This document shows, piece by piece, positions 7,946-14,376 of a stretch of 59,361 bases of DNA. The DNA is taken from the NCBI GenBank assembly GCA_017442225.1, contig JAFSAR010000013.1, forward strand, positions 1-59,361, read 5' to 3'. The stretch's first letter is position 1; each line of letters opens with the position of its first letter. The notes beneath the pieces are model-generated. The model made no database searches. It was not told where the DNA came from and worked only from the letters and a program-made list of their open reading frames with translations. The position numbers and the translations under genes were made by a program. The stretch comes from Clostridia bacterium. Its GTDB lineage: Bacteria > Bacillota > Clostridia > Oscillospirales > Acutalibacteraceae.

Positions 7946-7978
7946 AAAATCCTGTCGATTATTGTCGGCAGGATTTTT
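7946..7978 (+). terminator. Second terminator, after the duplicated tRNA 3' end
   Basis: AAAATCCTGTCGA (7946-7958) pairs with TCGGCAGGATTTT (7965-7977), then T residues. It sits 5 bases after the duplicated CCAA, the same relative place as the first terminator after the real tRNA. Confidence 0.8.
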
Positions 7979-7985
7979 GTTTTGT

Positions 7986-8098
7986 ATTATTCATTTTTCA
8001 TTATTCAATATTCATCATTCATTCGACAGGATTTTCAATGAATATTGAATAATGAAGTCGCTTCGCTGATGAATAATTTTGGTGTCGGCTTTGCCGAC
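7986..8098. repeat. AT-rich interrupted inverted repeat (MITE-like)
   Basis: ATTATTCAT (7986-7994) and TTCATTATTCAATATTCAT (7997-8015) recur inverted as ATGAATATTGAATAATGAA (8038-8056) and ATGAATAAT (8069-8077). The right side has an extra small hairpin segment (gtcgcttcgctg). A short hairpin GTCGGC-ttt-GCCGAC (8084-8098) follows. Non-coding and without a transposase; it resembles a small non-autonomous repeat. The rest of the gap up to the next promoter (8099-8200) holds nothing recognisable. Confidence 0.6.
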
Positions 8099-8200
8099 GA
8101 AATATAAATAATATGTTGCGGTTCAAACACATAGGTCAAAAATTCATAGAGTATCAAATTTGTTTCCGTTTAATTTTTATTTTAAAACTATCCAAATCAA

Positions 8201-8229
8201 TTGATTTTTACATACACCTTTGATATAAT
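8201..8229 (+). promoter_or_regulatory. Promoter of the DUF4091 gene
   Basis: TTGATT (8201-8206), 17 bases, TATAAT (8224-8229), 31 bases before the start codon, with GAGGTG as ribosome site. Confidence 0.8.
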
Positions 8230-8260
8230 ATTTGTAATAAATATTTTATGAGGTGTTACT

Positions 8261-9934
8261 ATGCTAAAAACCAAAATCATATCTTCACTTGATAAATGCT
8301 TTTTAGACGAAAAATATGAAACATTTGATGAAATAAATAAAATAAATATTTATCGCAATACCGACGCCTCTTTTCAACTTCTTCCCTATAACGAAGATGA
8401 TGCTAAATACGTTTGCACTACCTACATCGTAAAGGTTGAAGGCGATCTTGCAAAGTATGTTACCCTAAAAACCGTAGAAAACGTTCCAAACTATATACCG
8501 TTTTTTGGTACGCCCAAGGTGGCAGAGGAACGAGACCCCCATTACTTGCGCGTAAGACCCGGTCTGTATCCCGATCTTCTAATGCCGATTTCGGTTGTAA
8601 ACCGTTTTAACGTAGTTAATCAGACACTTCGTACCATCTGGATAGATATTAAAAACGACGGCACTATTTCTCCCGGCGAACACACTCTTAAAATAACACT
8701 GAATACCGAAGATGACCGAGTTGCCAGTGAAAACGAAATTACAATCAACGTTATAGATGCATTTTTGCCTGAGCAGGACACAAAGGTTACACAATGGTTT
8801 TATGCCGATTGTCTTGCGGATTATTACGACGTAAAGGTATGGAGTAAAAAACATTTCGATATCTGCCGCCGCTTCATTAAAATGGCTGCGGATAATGGAA
8901 TAAATATGATTTTAACACCTATATTTACTCCCCCGATTGACACAGCAATAGGCGGTGAGCGCACCACCACTCAGCTTGTAAAAATTAATGTTACAGATGG
9001 CAAGTACGAGTTTGATTTCTCACTCGTAGATAAGTGGATTGATATGCTGCGCGAGTGTGGTATTAAATATTTTGAAATGTCGCATCTTTTCACACAATGG
9101 GGCGCTGAACACGCGCCAAAGATTGTTGCTACCGTAAACGGCAAACGCAAAAAAATCTTTGGATGGCAAACCGACGCGTCAAGCAAAGAATATGTTGATT
9201 TTTTAAATAAATTCCTTAAAGAATTCACTGCGCATCTTGATAAATTAGGGCTTAGAGATTACGTATATTTCCATATTTCAGACGAACCAAGCGAAAAACA
9301 CATTGAGCAATACAAACAAAATAAAAAGAACCTTCAAAAAGTTCTCAAGGGTTGGAAATTACTTGACGCTATGTCGCACGTAGAGTTTTACAAGCAGGGT
9401 CTTTGCGAAATTCCCGTTGCGGTAAGCAGCTCAATAGAAGACTTCTTAAAAGAAGATATAAAAGAGCGTTGGGTTTACTATTGTTGGGAGCCGGACCAAG
9501 GATATAGCAACCGTTACCTTGGTGTACATTTAGCTCGCACACGTTTTATGGGTATACAAATGTATAAATACGGTATTGAAGGATTTTTACAATGGGGTTA
9601 TAACTTCTATAACAACCGTTTTTCATACGACAATATAAATCCATTTCTTAATTCGAATGCGGGTTATTGGAGCCTTGGCGGAGATGCAGTAACGGTATAC
9701 CCGGGAAATTGCGGCCGTCCAATCGAAAGCTTACGTCTTATTTCTTTTAAACAGGGTCTTGAAGATATCCGCGCACTTAAACTTTGCGAGCAATACTACA
9801 GCAAGGATGATATTATTAGAAAAATTGAAGACGTCTTTGGCGAAAATATTGTATTCTCCAAATGCGCTGACGATACTGCTACTATGCAAAAAATACGAGA
9901 CACAATAGACCAAATGATAATAAACAAAATTTGA
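8261..9934 (+). CDS. DUF4091 / GH123-like glycoside hydrolase family protein
   Basis: A 557-residue protein with no signal peptide or membrane segment. An N-terminal beta-sandwich (about 1-170; it contains the ISPGEHTLKITL type strand) is followed by a TIM-barrel-like domain and ends in the characteristic DUF4091 block (FLQWGYNFYNN to FKQGLEDIRALKLCE, about 445-515). The DE pair at 341-342 in YFHISDEPS sits where GH123 beta-N-acetylgalactosaminidases have their catalytic Asp-Glu, so a retaining substrate-assisted glycosidase acting on N-acetylhexosamine glycans is possible. The exact activity of this DUF4091 branch is not established by the sequence. First gene of the second carbohydrate cluster. 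Confidence 0.82.
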   Translation: MLKTKIISSLDKCFLDEKYETFDEINKINIYRNTDASFQLLPYNEDDAKYVCTTYIVKVEGDLAKYVTLKTVENVPNYIPFFGTPKVAEERDPHYLRVRPGLYPDLLMPISVVNRFNVVNQTLRTIWIDIKNDGTISPGEHTLKITLNTEDDRVASENEITINVIDAFLPEQDTKVTQWFYADCLADYYDVKVWSKKHFDICRRFIKMAADNGINMILTPIFTPPIDTAIGGERTTTQLVKINVTDGKYEFDFSLVDKWIDMLRECGIKYFEMSHLFTQWGAEHAPKIVATVNGKRKKIFGWQTDASSKEYVDFLNKFLKEFTAHLDKLGLRDYVYFHISDEPSEKHIEQYKQNKKNLQKVLKGWKLLDAMSHVEFYKQGLCEIPVAVSSSIEDFLKEDIKERWVYYCWEPDQGYSNRYLGVHLARTRFMGIQMYKYGIEGFLQWGYNFYNNRFSYDNINPFLNSNAGYWSLGGDAVTVYPGNCGRPIESLRLISFKQGLEDIRALKLCEQYYSKDDIIRKIEDVFGENIVFSKCADDTATMQKIRDTIDQMIINKI

Positions 9935-9960
9935 CAACCAACGTTATTTTGCTATATAAT
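9931..9960 (+). promoter_or_regulatory. Promoter of the GH127 gene
   Basis: Consensus TTGACA (9931-9936) overlapping the stop codon of the preceding gene, 18 bases, consensus TATAAT (9955-9960). Confidence 0.75.
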
Positions 9961-9998
9961 CAAATAGGTAAAATTTTACTGTAGATAGGGGAAAAACT

Positions 9999-11942
9999 AT
10001 GAATTACAAAGTAAATTACAAGGTTCAAAACGTTATGGAAACCGCGCCTTTAGGCAACTGCTTTTTAGAGGGTGAAATCGGCGCGCGTTTTGACCGCTTT
10101 ATACTCGAGCGTGTAAGCGGAAAATTTGCCCTCGAAGAAATCTTGCGCGAAGCCGAGGACTTTTTCGCTACGCAATATGACGATATTTATACCTTCGGCT
10201 ATTGGAGAAGTGAGTTCTGGGGCAAGCTGATGCTTAGCGCTGTTAGATGCTCTCAGTATAAAAACGACGATGTTTTAAAGGAAGAGCTTAGAAAATCTTG
10301 CTATACAATGTTATCCTATCAAAGAGAAGACGGTTACCTTTCTACATATAGAAATTCTGATAATATTTACCCCGTTGACGTTGTTAAATCTGCACTTTAT
10401 TCAGGTTGGGAAGCAAACTACTGCTGGAATGTCTGGGGTATGAAATATACGTTGTGGGCACTTATTGAAGCCGCTATGTATATGGATGATGAAAAAATCC
10501 TTACAGGCGCTGTAAAGCTTGCCGACTGGATTGTCGGTAAATTCCAATTAGACGGCACGCGGGTTAAAGACAGCGGCGTTATGGACGGTATGCCCTCGTC
10601 TTCTATCCTAAAACCTATGCTCGTACTTTACAGAATTACAGGTGACGAAAAATACCTTACCTTTGGTAAAGATATTGTTAAAGAGTGGTCTCGCGAAGAC
10701 AACGAAAGACCTAACCTTATCACCAATGCTTTATCGGGTGAGGCAGTAGCCGAATGGTATGGAATTTCCAGCAAAAAACTTACCGAAGGTCACGACCTGG
10801 GCGCAGATTGGGTACCAAAGGCATATGAAATGACAAGCTGTTTTGACGGTATAATCGAAATGTATCGCATTACAGGCGAAGAAATTTTACTTGAGGCTTC
10901 AAAGGCATTTTATGAAATACTGCTTAAACATGAGAGCAATATATTAGGCTCGGTAGGTTACTGCGAGCGCTATCAGAACGCTGCCCACTACGCCGACTCC
11001 GCCACCGAAATCTGTGACGTTTTGCATTGGATGCGCCTATGCTACGAGCTGTTCAGAATTACAGGCGACGTAAAATATATGCACTCTTTTGAAAAGGCTT
11101 TTGTAAACGCCTATATCGCGGGCGTTTATGCCGACGGCACAAATGGCGCCTTCTTTGTACGCAGCGCGGGTCGTCACTATACTGCGCTTCCCCAGTGCGA
11201 AACAAAATATCAGCACTGCTGTCTTAACAATGTAGGTCGTGGATTTACTAATGCCGCAGAGACTCAAGTAACCAAGAGCGAAAAAGGCTATTTTGTTAAT
11301 ATGTTTACCCAAAGCTACGTGCGTTTCGGCAATACCGAGATCCGCGTTGGTGCCAACTACTTCGACAGCGGTTGGGTTGGCATTTCGGTAAGAAATCCCG
11401 AAAAGGACAAAAAACTGTATATCAGAGTCCCCGAATGGAGCAAAAACACCAAAATCCGCGTGGGTTTGGGTGACGAGGTTTCAATACCCTGCGGCGAATA
11501 TTACGAGATAGACCTCGAGCCTGATACCACCATTATGAAAATACGTTTTGATATGACGGTTGAAGTTATAAACTGTGAATGGCAAGAGCTACCCGATAAC
11601 GACTATCATAGCTTCCGTTGGAGAGACGGTATGTACGGACTTTGCAACAAAGACTGTATGCTGCCTTGCTCTAAAATCGTATTGCGCCGCGGTCCTGTTA
11701 TTCTGGCGCGCAGCAAAAAGTTTGGCGCCAAAGAGGAAAACATGTTCTCGTGCGATACCCTTTACGGTAAAAAAATTGAGAGCATTGTAGCTCCCCATAT
11801 CCCCAATAATACGGGCGTTTTAGTCTCAACAAGGGTTATGATTACCGCTGACGGCGAAAAACACGAATACATTATGTGTGACTTTGCTTCTGCCGGCAAC
11901 ATTGATAGTAGCGACCCCAAGCTTTTCTCGATTTATCTTTAA
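9999..11942 (+). CDS. GH127-family beta-L-arabinofuranosidase-like enzyme
   Basis: A 647-residue cytoplasmic glycoside hydrolase with an (alpha/alpha)6 barrel (about 40-430) and C-terminal beta-sandwich domains. In the characterised GH127 enzyme HypBA1 the active site is a zinc-thiolate cluster of Glu338, Cys340, Cys417 and the nucleophile Cys418 or its neighbour. Here the same pattern is seen as Glu337 and Cys339 (ATEICD) and Cys407-Cys408 (HCCLNN). This supports hydrolysis of beta-L-arabinofuranosides or a related furanoside, such as those on hydroxyproline-rich plant proteins. It has its own promoter, an AGGGG ribosome site, and lies 27 bases upstream of a polysaccharide deacetylase gene. 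Confidence 0.88.
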   Translation: MNYKVNYKVQNVMETAPLGNCFLEGEIGARFDRFILERVSGKFALEEILREAEDFFATQYDDIYTFGYWRSEFWGKLMLSAVRCSQYKNDDVLKEELRKSCYTMLSYQREDGYLSTYRNSDNIYPVDVVKSALYSGWEANYCWNVWGMKYTLWALIEAAMYMDDEKILTGAVKLADWIVGKFQLDGTRVKDSGVMDGMPSSSILKPMLVLYRITGDEKYLTFGKDIVKEWSREDNERPNLITNALSGEAVAEWYGISSKKLTEGHDLGADWVPKAYEMTSCFDGIIEMYRITGEEILLEASKAFYEILLKHESNILGSVGYCERYQNAAHYADSATEICDVLHWMRLCYELFRITGDVKYMHSFEKAFVNAYIAGVYADGTNGAFFVRSAGRHYTALPQCETKYQHCCLNNVGRGFTNAAETQVTKSEKGYFVNMFTQSYVRFGNTEIRVGANYFDSGWVGISVRNPEKDKKLYIRVPEWSKNTKIRVGLGDEVSIPCGEYYEIDLEPDTTIMKIRFDMTVEVINCEWQELPDNDYHSFRWRDGMYGLCNKDCMLPCSKIVLRRGPVILARSKKFGAKEENMFSCDTLYGKKIESIVAPHIPNNTGVLVSTRVMITADGEKHEYIMCDFASAGNIDSSDPKLFSIYL

Positions 11943-11969
11943 TCTTATATCACAAGAGGCAATAATTTT

Positions 11970-12599
11970 ATGCAGACAAAATATATGACGATAGTTTTCG
12001 ATGACGGTCCTCTCCCCTTTATGTGCGAAATGGTTGACCTTTTTAACCAATACGATTTTAAGGCGGGTTTTGCCGTAATGGGCGACAGAATTAACGACGA
12101 TACCGAATATATGCTGAAACACGCTATAGATAACGGCTTTCAGCTTGTCGGTCACTCACATTCTCACCCACGCCTTGAAACCGTAACACACGAACAGGTA
12201 ATTAAAGAAATGACCGAGCCAATAGCCGATGTTAAAAATCGCACCGGTTATGATATGAAAAATTGGGCAAGGCTTCCAAACCTGTGCCGCGATGAGCAGG
12301 TTTTACAAATCTGCAAAGAGTTAAAGCTTATACTGCTTGGTCACGGTATTCTGTGCGGACACGATTGGACACCCGATGCCAATGCCGAAACGATAGCAAA
12401 AGAAACGCTGGAGACCGCCTGTGACGGCGCCGTTGCCTGTATGCACGTAAGAGAGCAAACCTACAAGGCGCTTGTCACCATACTTCCCGAGCTTAAAAAA
12501 CGCGGTTTTAACCTTGTAACCCCCGACGAGCTATTTAAAATCAAGGGCAAAACCGACATCCCCTTCGGCGTACATATACATAATGTAAATGATATATAA
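11970..12599 (+). CDS. Polysaccharide deacetylase (NodB-like) family protein
   Basis: A 209-residue NodB-homology protein without a signal peptide. Motif 1 is IVFDDGP (catalytic base Asp and metal Asp, about residues 8-14) and motif 2 is HSHSHP (metal His residues, about 58-63). Other motifs are weaker: an RLPN segment near 107 may take the place of the usual RxPYG. Members remove O- or N-acetyl groups from glycans. Placed after the GH127 gene in the same direction, it may deacetylate internalised oligosaccharides so that the glycosidases can act; this is inference from context. Ribosome site AGAGG at about 11954. Confidence 0.85.
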   Translation: MQTKYMTIVFDDGPLPFMCEMVDLFNQYDFKAGFAVMGDRINDDTEYMLKHAIDNGFQLVGHSHSHPRLETVTHEQVIKEMTEPIADVKNRTGYDMKNWARLPNLCRDEQVLQICKELKLILLGHGILCGHDWTPDANAETIAKETLETACDGAVACMHVREQTYKALVTILPELKKRGFNLVTPDELFKIKGKTDIPFGVHIHNVNDI

Positions 12600-12605
12600 A
12601 TAATA

Positions 12606-12698
12606 AAGTCATTGCGAGCGACAACAGTCGCGAAGCAATCCGTTATACTTGAAAAGAGAAGCGGATTGCCACGCCGCTTACGCGGCTCGCAATGACTT
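12606..12698. repeat. Palindromic dispersed repeat, copy A
   Basis: AAGTCATTGCGAGC (12606-12619) is inverted at GCTCGCAATGACTT (12685-12698). Inner arms CGAAGCAATCCG (12631-12642) and CGGATTGCCACGCC (12662-12675) pair partly. A second, permuted copy is at 41198-41294. It lies just after the deacetylase stop and probably folds in the mRNA end. No coding capacity. The remaining gap to the spore-protein gene (12699-12914) is AT-rich; I found no clear sigma-G promoter there. Confidence 0.8.
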
Positions 12699-12914
12699 AT
12701 TTTTTATCAATTTTGCATTATTTATTACACGTTTCCACGCAATACCACTTGTGTCCGCGTTTCGTTTGCCAAAGTTTTTCAAGTTTTTTCCGACAAAAAT
12801 TTCAAGAAAAAATTTACAATGGGCACATTATTTACCTTTTATAATCAAAAAACTTCTTCATACAATAATATTGCAAACGCAAACAAAATTTGTGTATGTA
12901 AGGAGTGAAATACA

Positions 12915-13103
12915 ATGGCTAAAAAGAACGTAGTACCCGAGGCTAAAGAAGCACTCAACCGTTTTAAGATGGAAGCCGCTAACGAAGTAGGCGTTAATCT
13001 TAAGCAGGGTTACAACGGTGACCTTACCTCAAAGCAGGCAGGCTCTATCGGCGGTCAGATGGTTAAAAAGATGATCGAATCTTACGAAAACAGCATGAAA
13101 TAA
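12915..13103 (+). CDS. Alpha/beta-type small acid-soluble spore protein
   Basis: A 62-residue DNA-binding spore protein that coats and protects spore DNA and supplies amino acids on germination. It contains both family signatures: the germination-protease region (KMEAANEVGV, with cleavage expected after a Glu in this context) and the C-terminal DNA-binding GSIGGQMVKKMIESYE. The length matches the family. A GGAGTG ribosome site precedes the ATG. Its presence is the best evidence that the organism makes endospores. Sigma-G dependent expression is expected from the family, but I could not identify the promoter. Confidence 0.95.
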   Translation: MAKKNVVPEAKEALNRFKMEAANEVGVNLKQGYNGDLTSKQAGSIGGQMVKKMIESYENSMK

Positions 13104-13130
13104 GCTGTAGATAAAAACAGCTAACCAAAG

Positions 13131-13163
13131 GCGCCGGCAGTTTATATCTGTCGGTGCTTTTTC
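13131..13163 (+). terminator. Terminator after the spore-protein gene
   Basis: GCGCCGGCAG (13131-13140) pairs with CTGTCGGTGC (13148-13157), with two G-U pairs, followed by TTTTTTC. Confidence 0.85.
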
Positions 13164-13235
13164 AAAGAAAAGAGTATATTTTTTAAAAAACAGACTCAAA
13201 CTAATTACAAACAAACTCTAAAGAGGTGAAATTAA

Positions 13236-13448
13236 ATGTTTGATAAAATTTGTCTTATTCTTGCAATCATAGGCTGTCTTAACTGGGGTCTTGTAGGTCT
13301 TTTCAGTTTTGACCTTGTGGCTTGGATTTTCGGCGGTACAGGCGCGCTGCTCAGCCGTATTATCTACACCGTAATCGCCCTTGCGGGTGTGTGGTGCATA
13401 TCTTTGCTGTTCCGCAACGAACACGCTCATCATCAAGTAGCTGAATAA
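13236..13448 (+). CDS. DUF378 family small membrane protein (YuzA-like)
   Basis: A 70-residue protein with two transmembrane helices (about residues 4-26 and 36-58). The DUF378 hallmark IGCLNWGLVGLFSFDLVAWIFG follows the first residues, and the second helix is followed by a charged RNEHAHH tail. Function unknown across the family; Bacillus homologues are expressed in stress or sporulation settings. Here it follows the spore-protein gene but is separated by a terminator, so it is probably its own unit. AGAGGTG ribosome site at about 13221-13227. Confidence 0.9.
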   Translation: MFDKICLILAIIGCLNWGLVGLFSFDLVAWIFGGTGALLSRIIYTVIALAGVWCISLLFRNEHAHHQVAE

Positions 13449-13453
13449 TCTTA

Positions 13454-13486
13454 AAGCCGTAAAGCGTTTTGCTTTACGGCTTTTTT
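13454..13486. terminator. Bidirectional terminator between DUF378 gene and acyl-ACP thioesterase gene
   Basis: AAGCCGTAAAGC (13454-13465) pairs perfectly with GCTTTACGGCTT (13471-13482) and is followed by a T run. It serves the two converging genes. Confidence 0.88.
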
Positions 13487-13487
13487 A

Positions 13488-14210
13488 CTATTTAAGCTCA
13501 ATTTTGCAGGCAAACATAACGTCGCCGTCGGGGTTTAAGCCTTTGGCAGAAATAACGTTACCGTCGGCAGCTGAGTAAACATTAAGCTGTGTGCCCTGCA
13601 TTACCTCTTTGCGATAATCTATCTGAAAGCTTTCAAGAACGTCGTCTTTTTTTGGATTGATTGCGTCAAGCGCATAGTTTGCATACTTGGTGTTATTAAC
13701 ATGTCCGTTGACATCAAGATCACTGAAGCCTGCGTTTACTGTATACGGCGCGCTCTCGGTTGCAAAATCGCGCACCCTGCCAAGCTTGCCCTCAAACATA
13801 ACCTCATCGTGAAAGCCGTCGCTGAATGAATATAAATCAGGGTCGGATATAAATTTGCGTTCCTTGCTGTCAATTATCACCCATTCCGAGCTACCGATTA
13901 TAAGCTTTTGTCCGTTTTCGTCTTCTATGCAGTATTCTCGACGATAGTTAAGTCGGTTTGGAGCCAGCGGCCACGTCTTGACCGTTACGGTCCGGTAACG
14001 TCTTGGCGCTGATAAAATCTTAAATTTAACACGGGTCAACACCCATAGATATTCGCGCGCAATCATATCGTCAAAGCCTACGCCTATTTCCTCGACGTGC
14101 TGACCCGCCGCATCCTGAAATAAATCAAGTATTGTCGAGGGCATTATCCGATCAAATTTATCAAAGTCCCCTGCCCGTAACGTATATTCTTTTTGCCATA
14201 ATTTTCTCAT
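13488..14210 (-). CDS. Acyl-ACP thioesterase (FatA/FatB-like)
   Basis: A 240-residue double-hotdog enzyme that hydrolyses acyl-acyl-carrier-protein to free fatty acid. The N-terminal hotdog (about 1-130) has the GDFDKFDRIMPSTILDLFQDAAGQH start typical of the family. The second hotdog carries FSDLDVNGHVNNTKYANY (about residues 168-185), the conserved Asp/Asn-His motif that forms the active site in plant and bacterial members. The C-terminus ends soon after FACKIEL. Length matches bacterial members. Monocistronic, with its own promoter at 14291-14319. Free fatty acid release may serve membrane turnover or export; not decidable here. Confidence 0.92.
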   Translation of the reverse strand: MRKLWQKEYTLRAGDFDKFDRIMPSTILDLFQDAAGQHVEEIGVGFDDMIAREYLWVLTRVKFKILSAPRRYRTVTVKTWPLAPNRLNYRREYCIEDENGQKLIIGSSEWVIIDSKERKFISDPDLYSFSDGFHDEVMFEGKLGRVRDFATESAPYTVNAGFSDLDVNGHVNNTKYANYALDAINPKKDDVLESFQIDYRKEVMQGTQLNVYSAADGNVISAKGLNPDGDVMFACKIELK

Positions 14211-14290
14211 TTTATCACCATATTTTTTAATACAGATATTATAATGATTGTTGGAAGTGGAAATATTTTATATTCTCACCTTTAATAACC

Positions 14291-14319
14291 ATTATAGCAC
14301 ATTAAAAATTAGTATGCAA
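14291..14319 (-). promoter_or_regulatory. Promoter of the acyl-ACP thioesterase gene
   Basis: On the minus strand TTGCAT (complement of 14314-14319), 17 bases, TATAAT (complement of 14291-14296). It starts just after the nifJ terminator. Confidence 0.8.
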
Positions 14320-14320
14320 C

Positions 14321-14355
14321 AAAATATCCCCTCACCGTTTTCACAGTGAGGGGAT
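14321..14355 (-). terminator. Terminator of nifJ
   Basis: Minus-strand stem ATCCCCTCACTG/CGGTGAGGGGAT (14326-14337 with 14344-14355; one mispair next to the loop), followed by ATTTTGTT. It is 22 bases after the nifJ stop. Confidence 0.85.
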
Positions 14356-14376
14356 AGATCAAATATCTATCAGATA

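Noticed and set aside
7841..8041. 66-codon plus-strand frame within the tRNA-linked element
   Set aside because: It runs through hairpin arms, a duplicated tRNA end and a terminator, has no ribosome site, and no protein family resemblance.
12699..12914. Sigma-G promoter for the spore-protein gene
   Set aside because: Searched for a GNATR to CATNNTA pair at 17-18 bases; only CATACAA and CATTATT with no matching -35 were found, so no call was made.
12649..12933. 94-codon plus-strand frame after the deacetylase gene
   Set aside because: It covers the palindromic repeat, overlaps the spore-protein start, and lacks a ribosome site.
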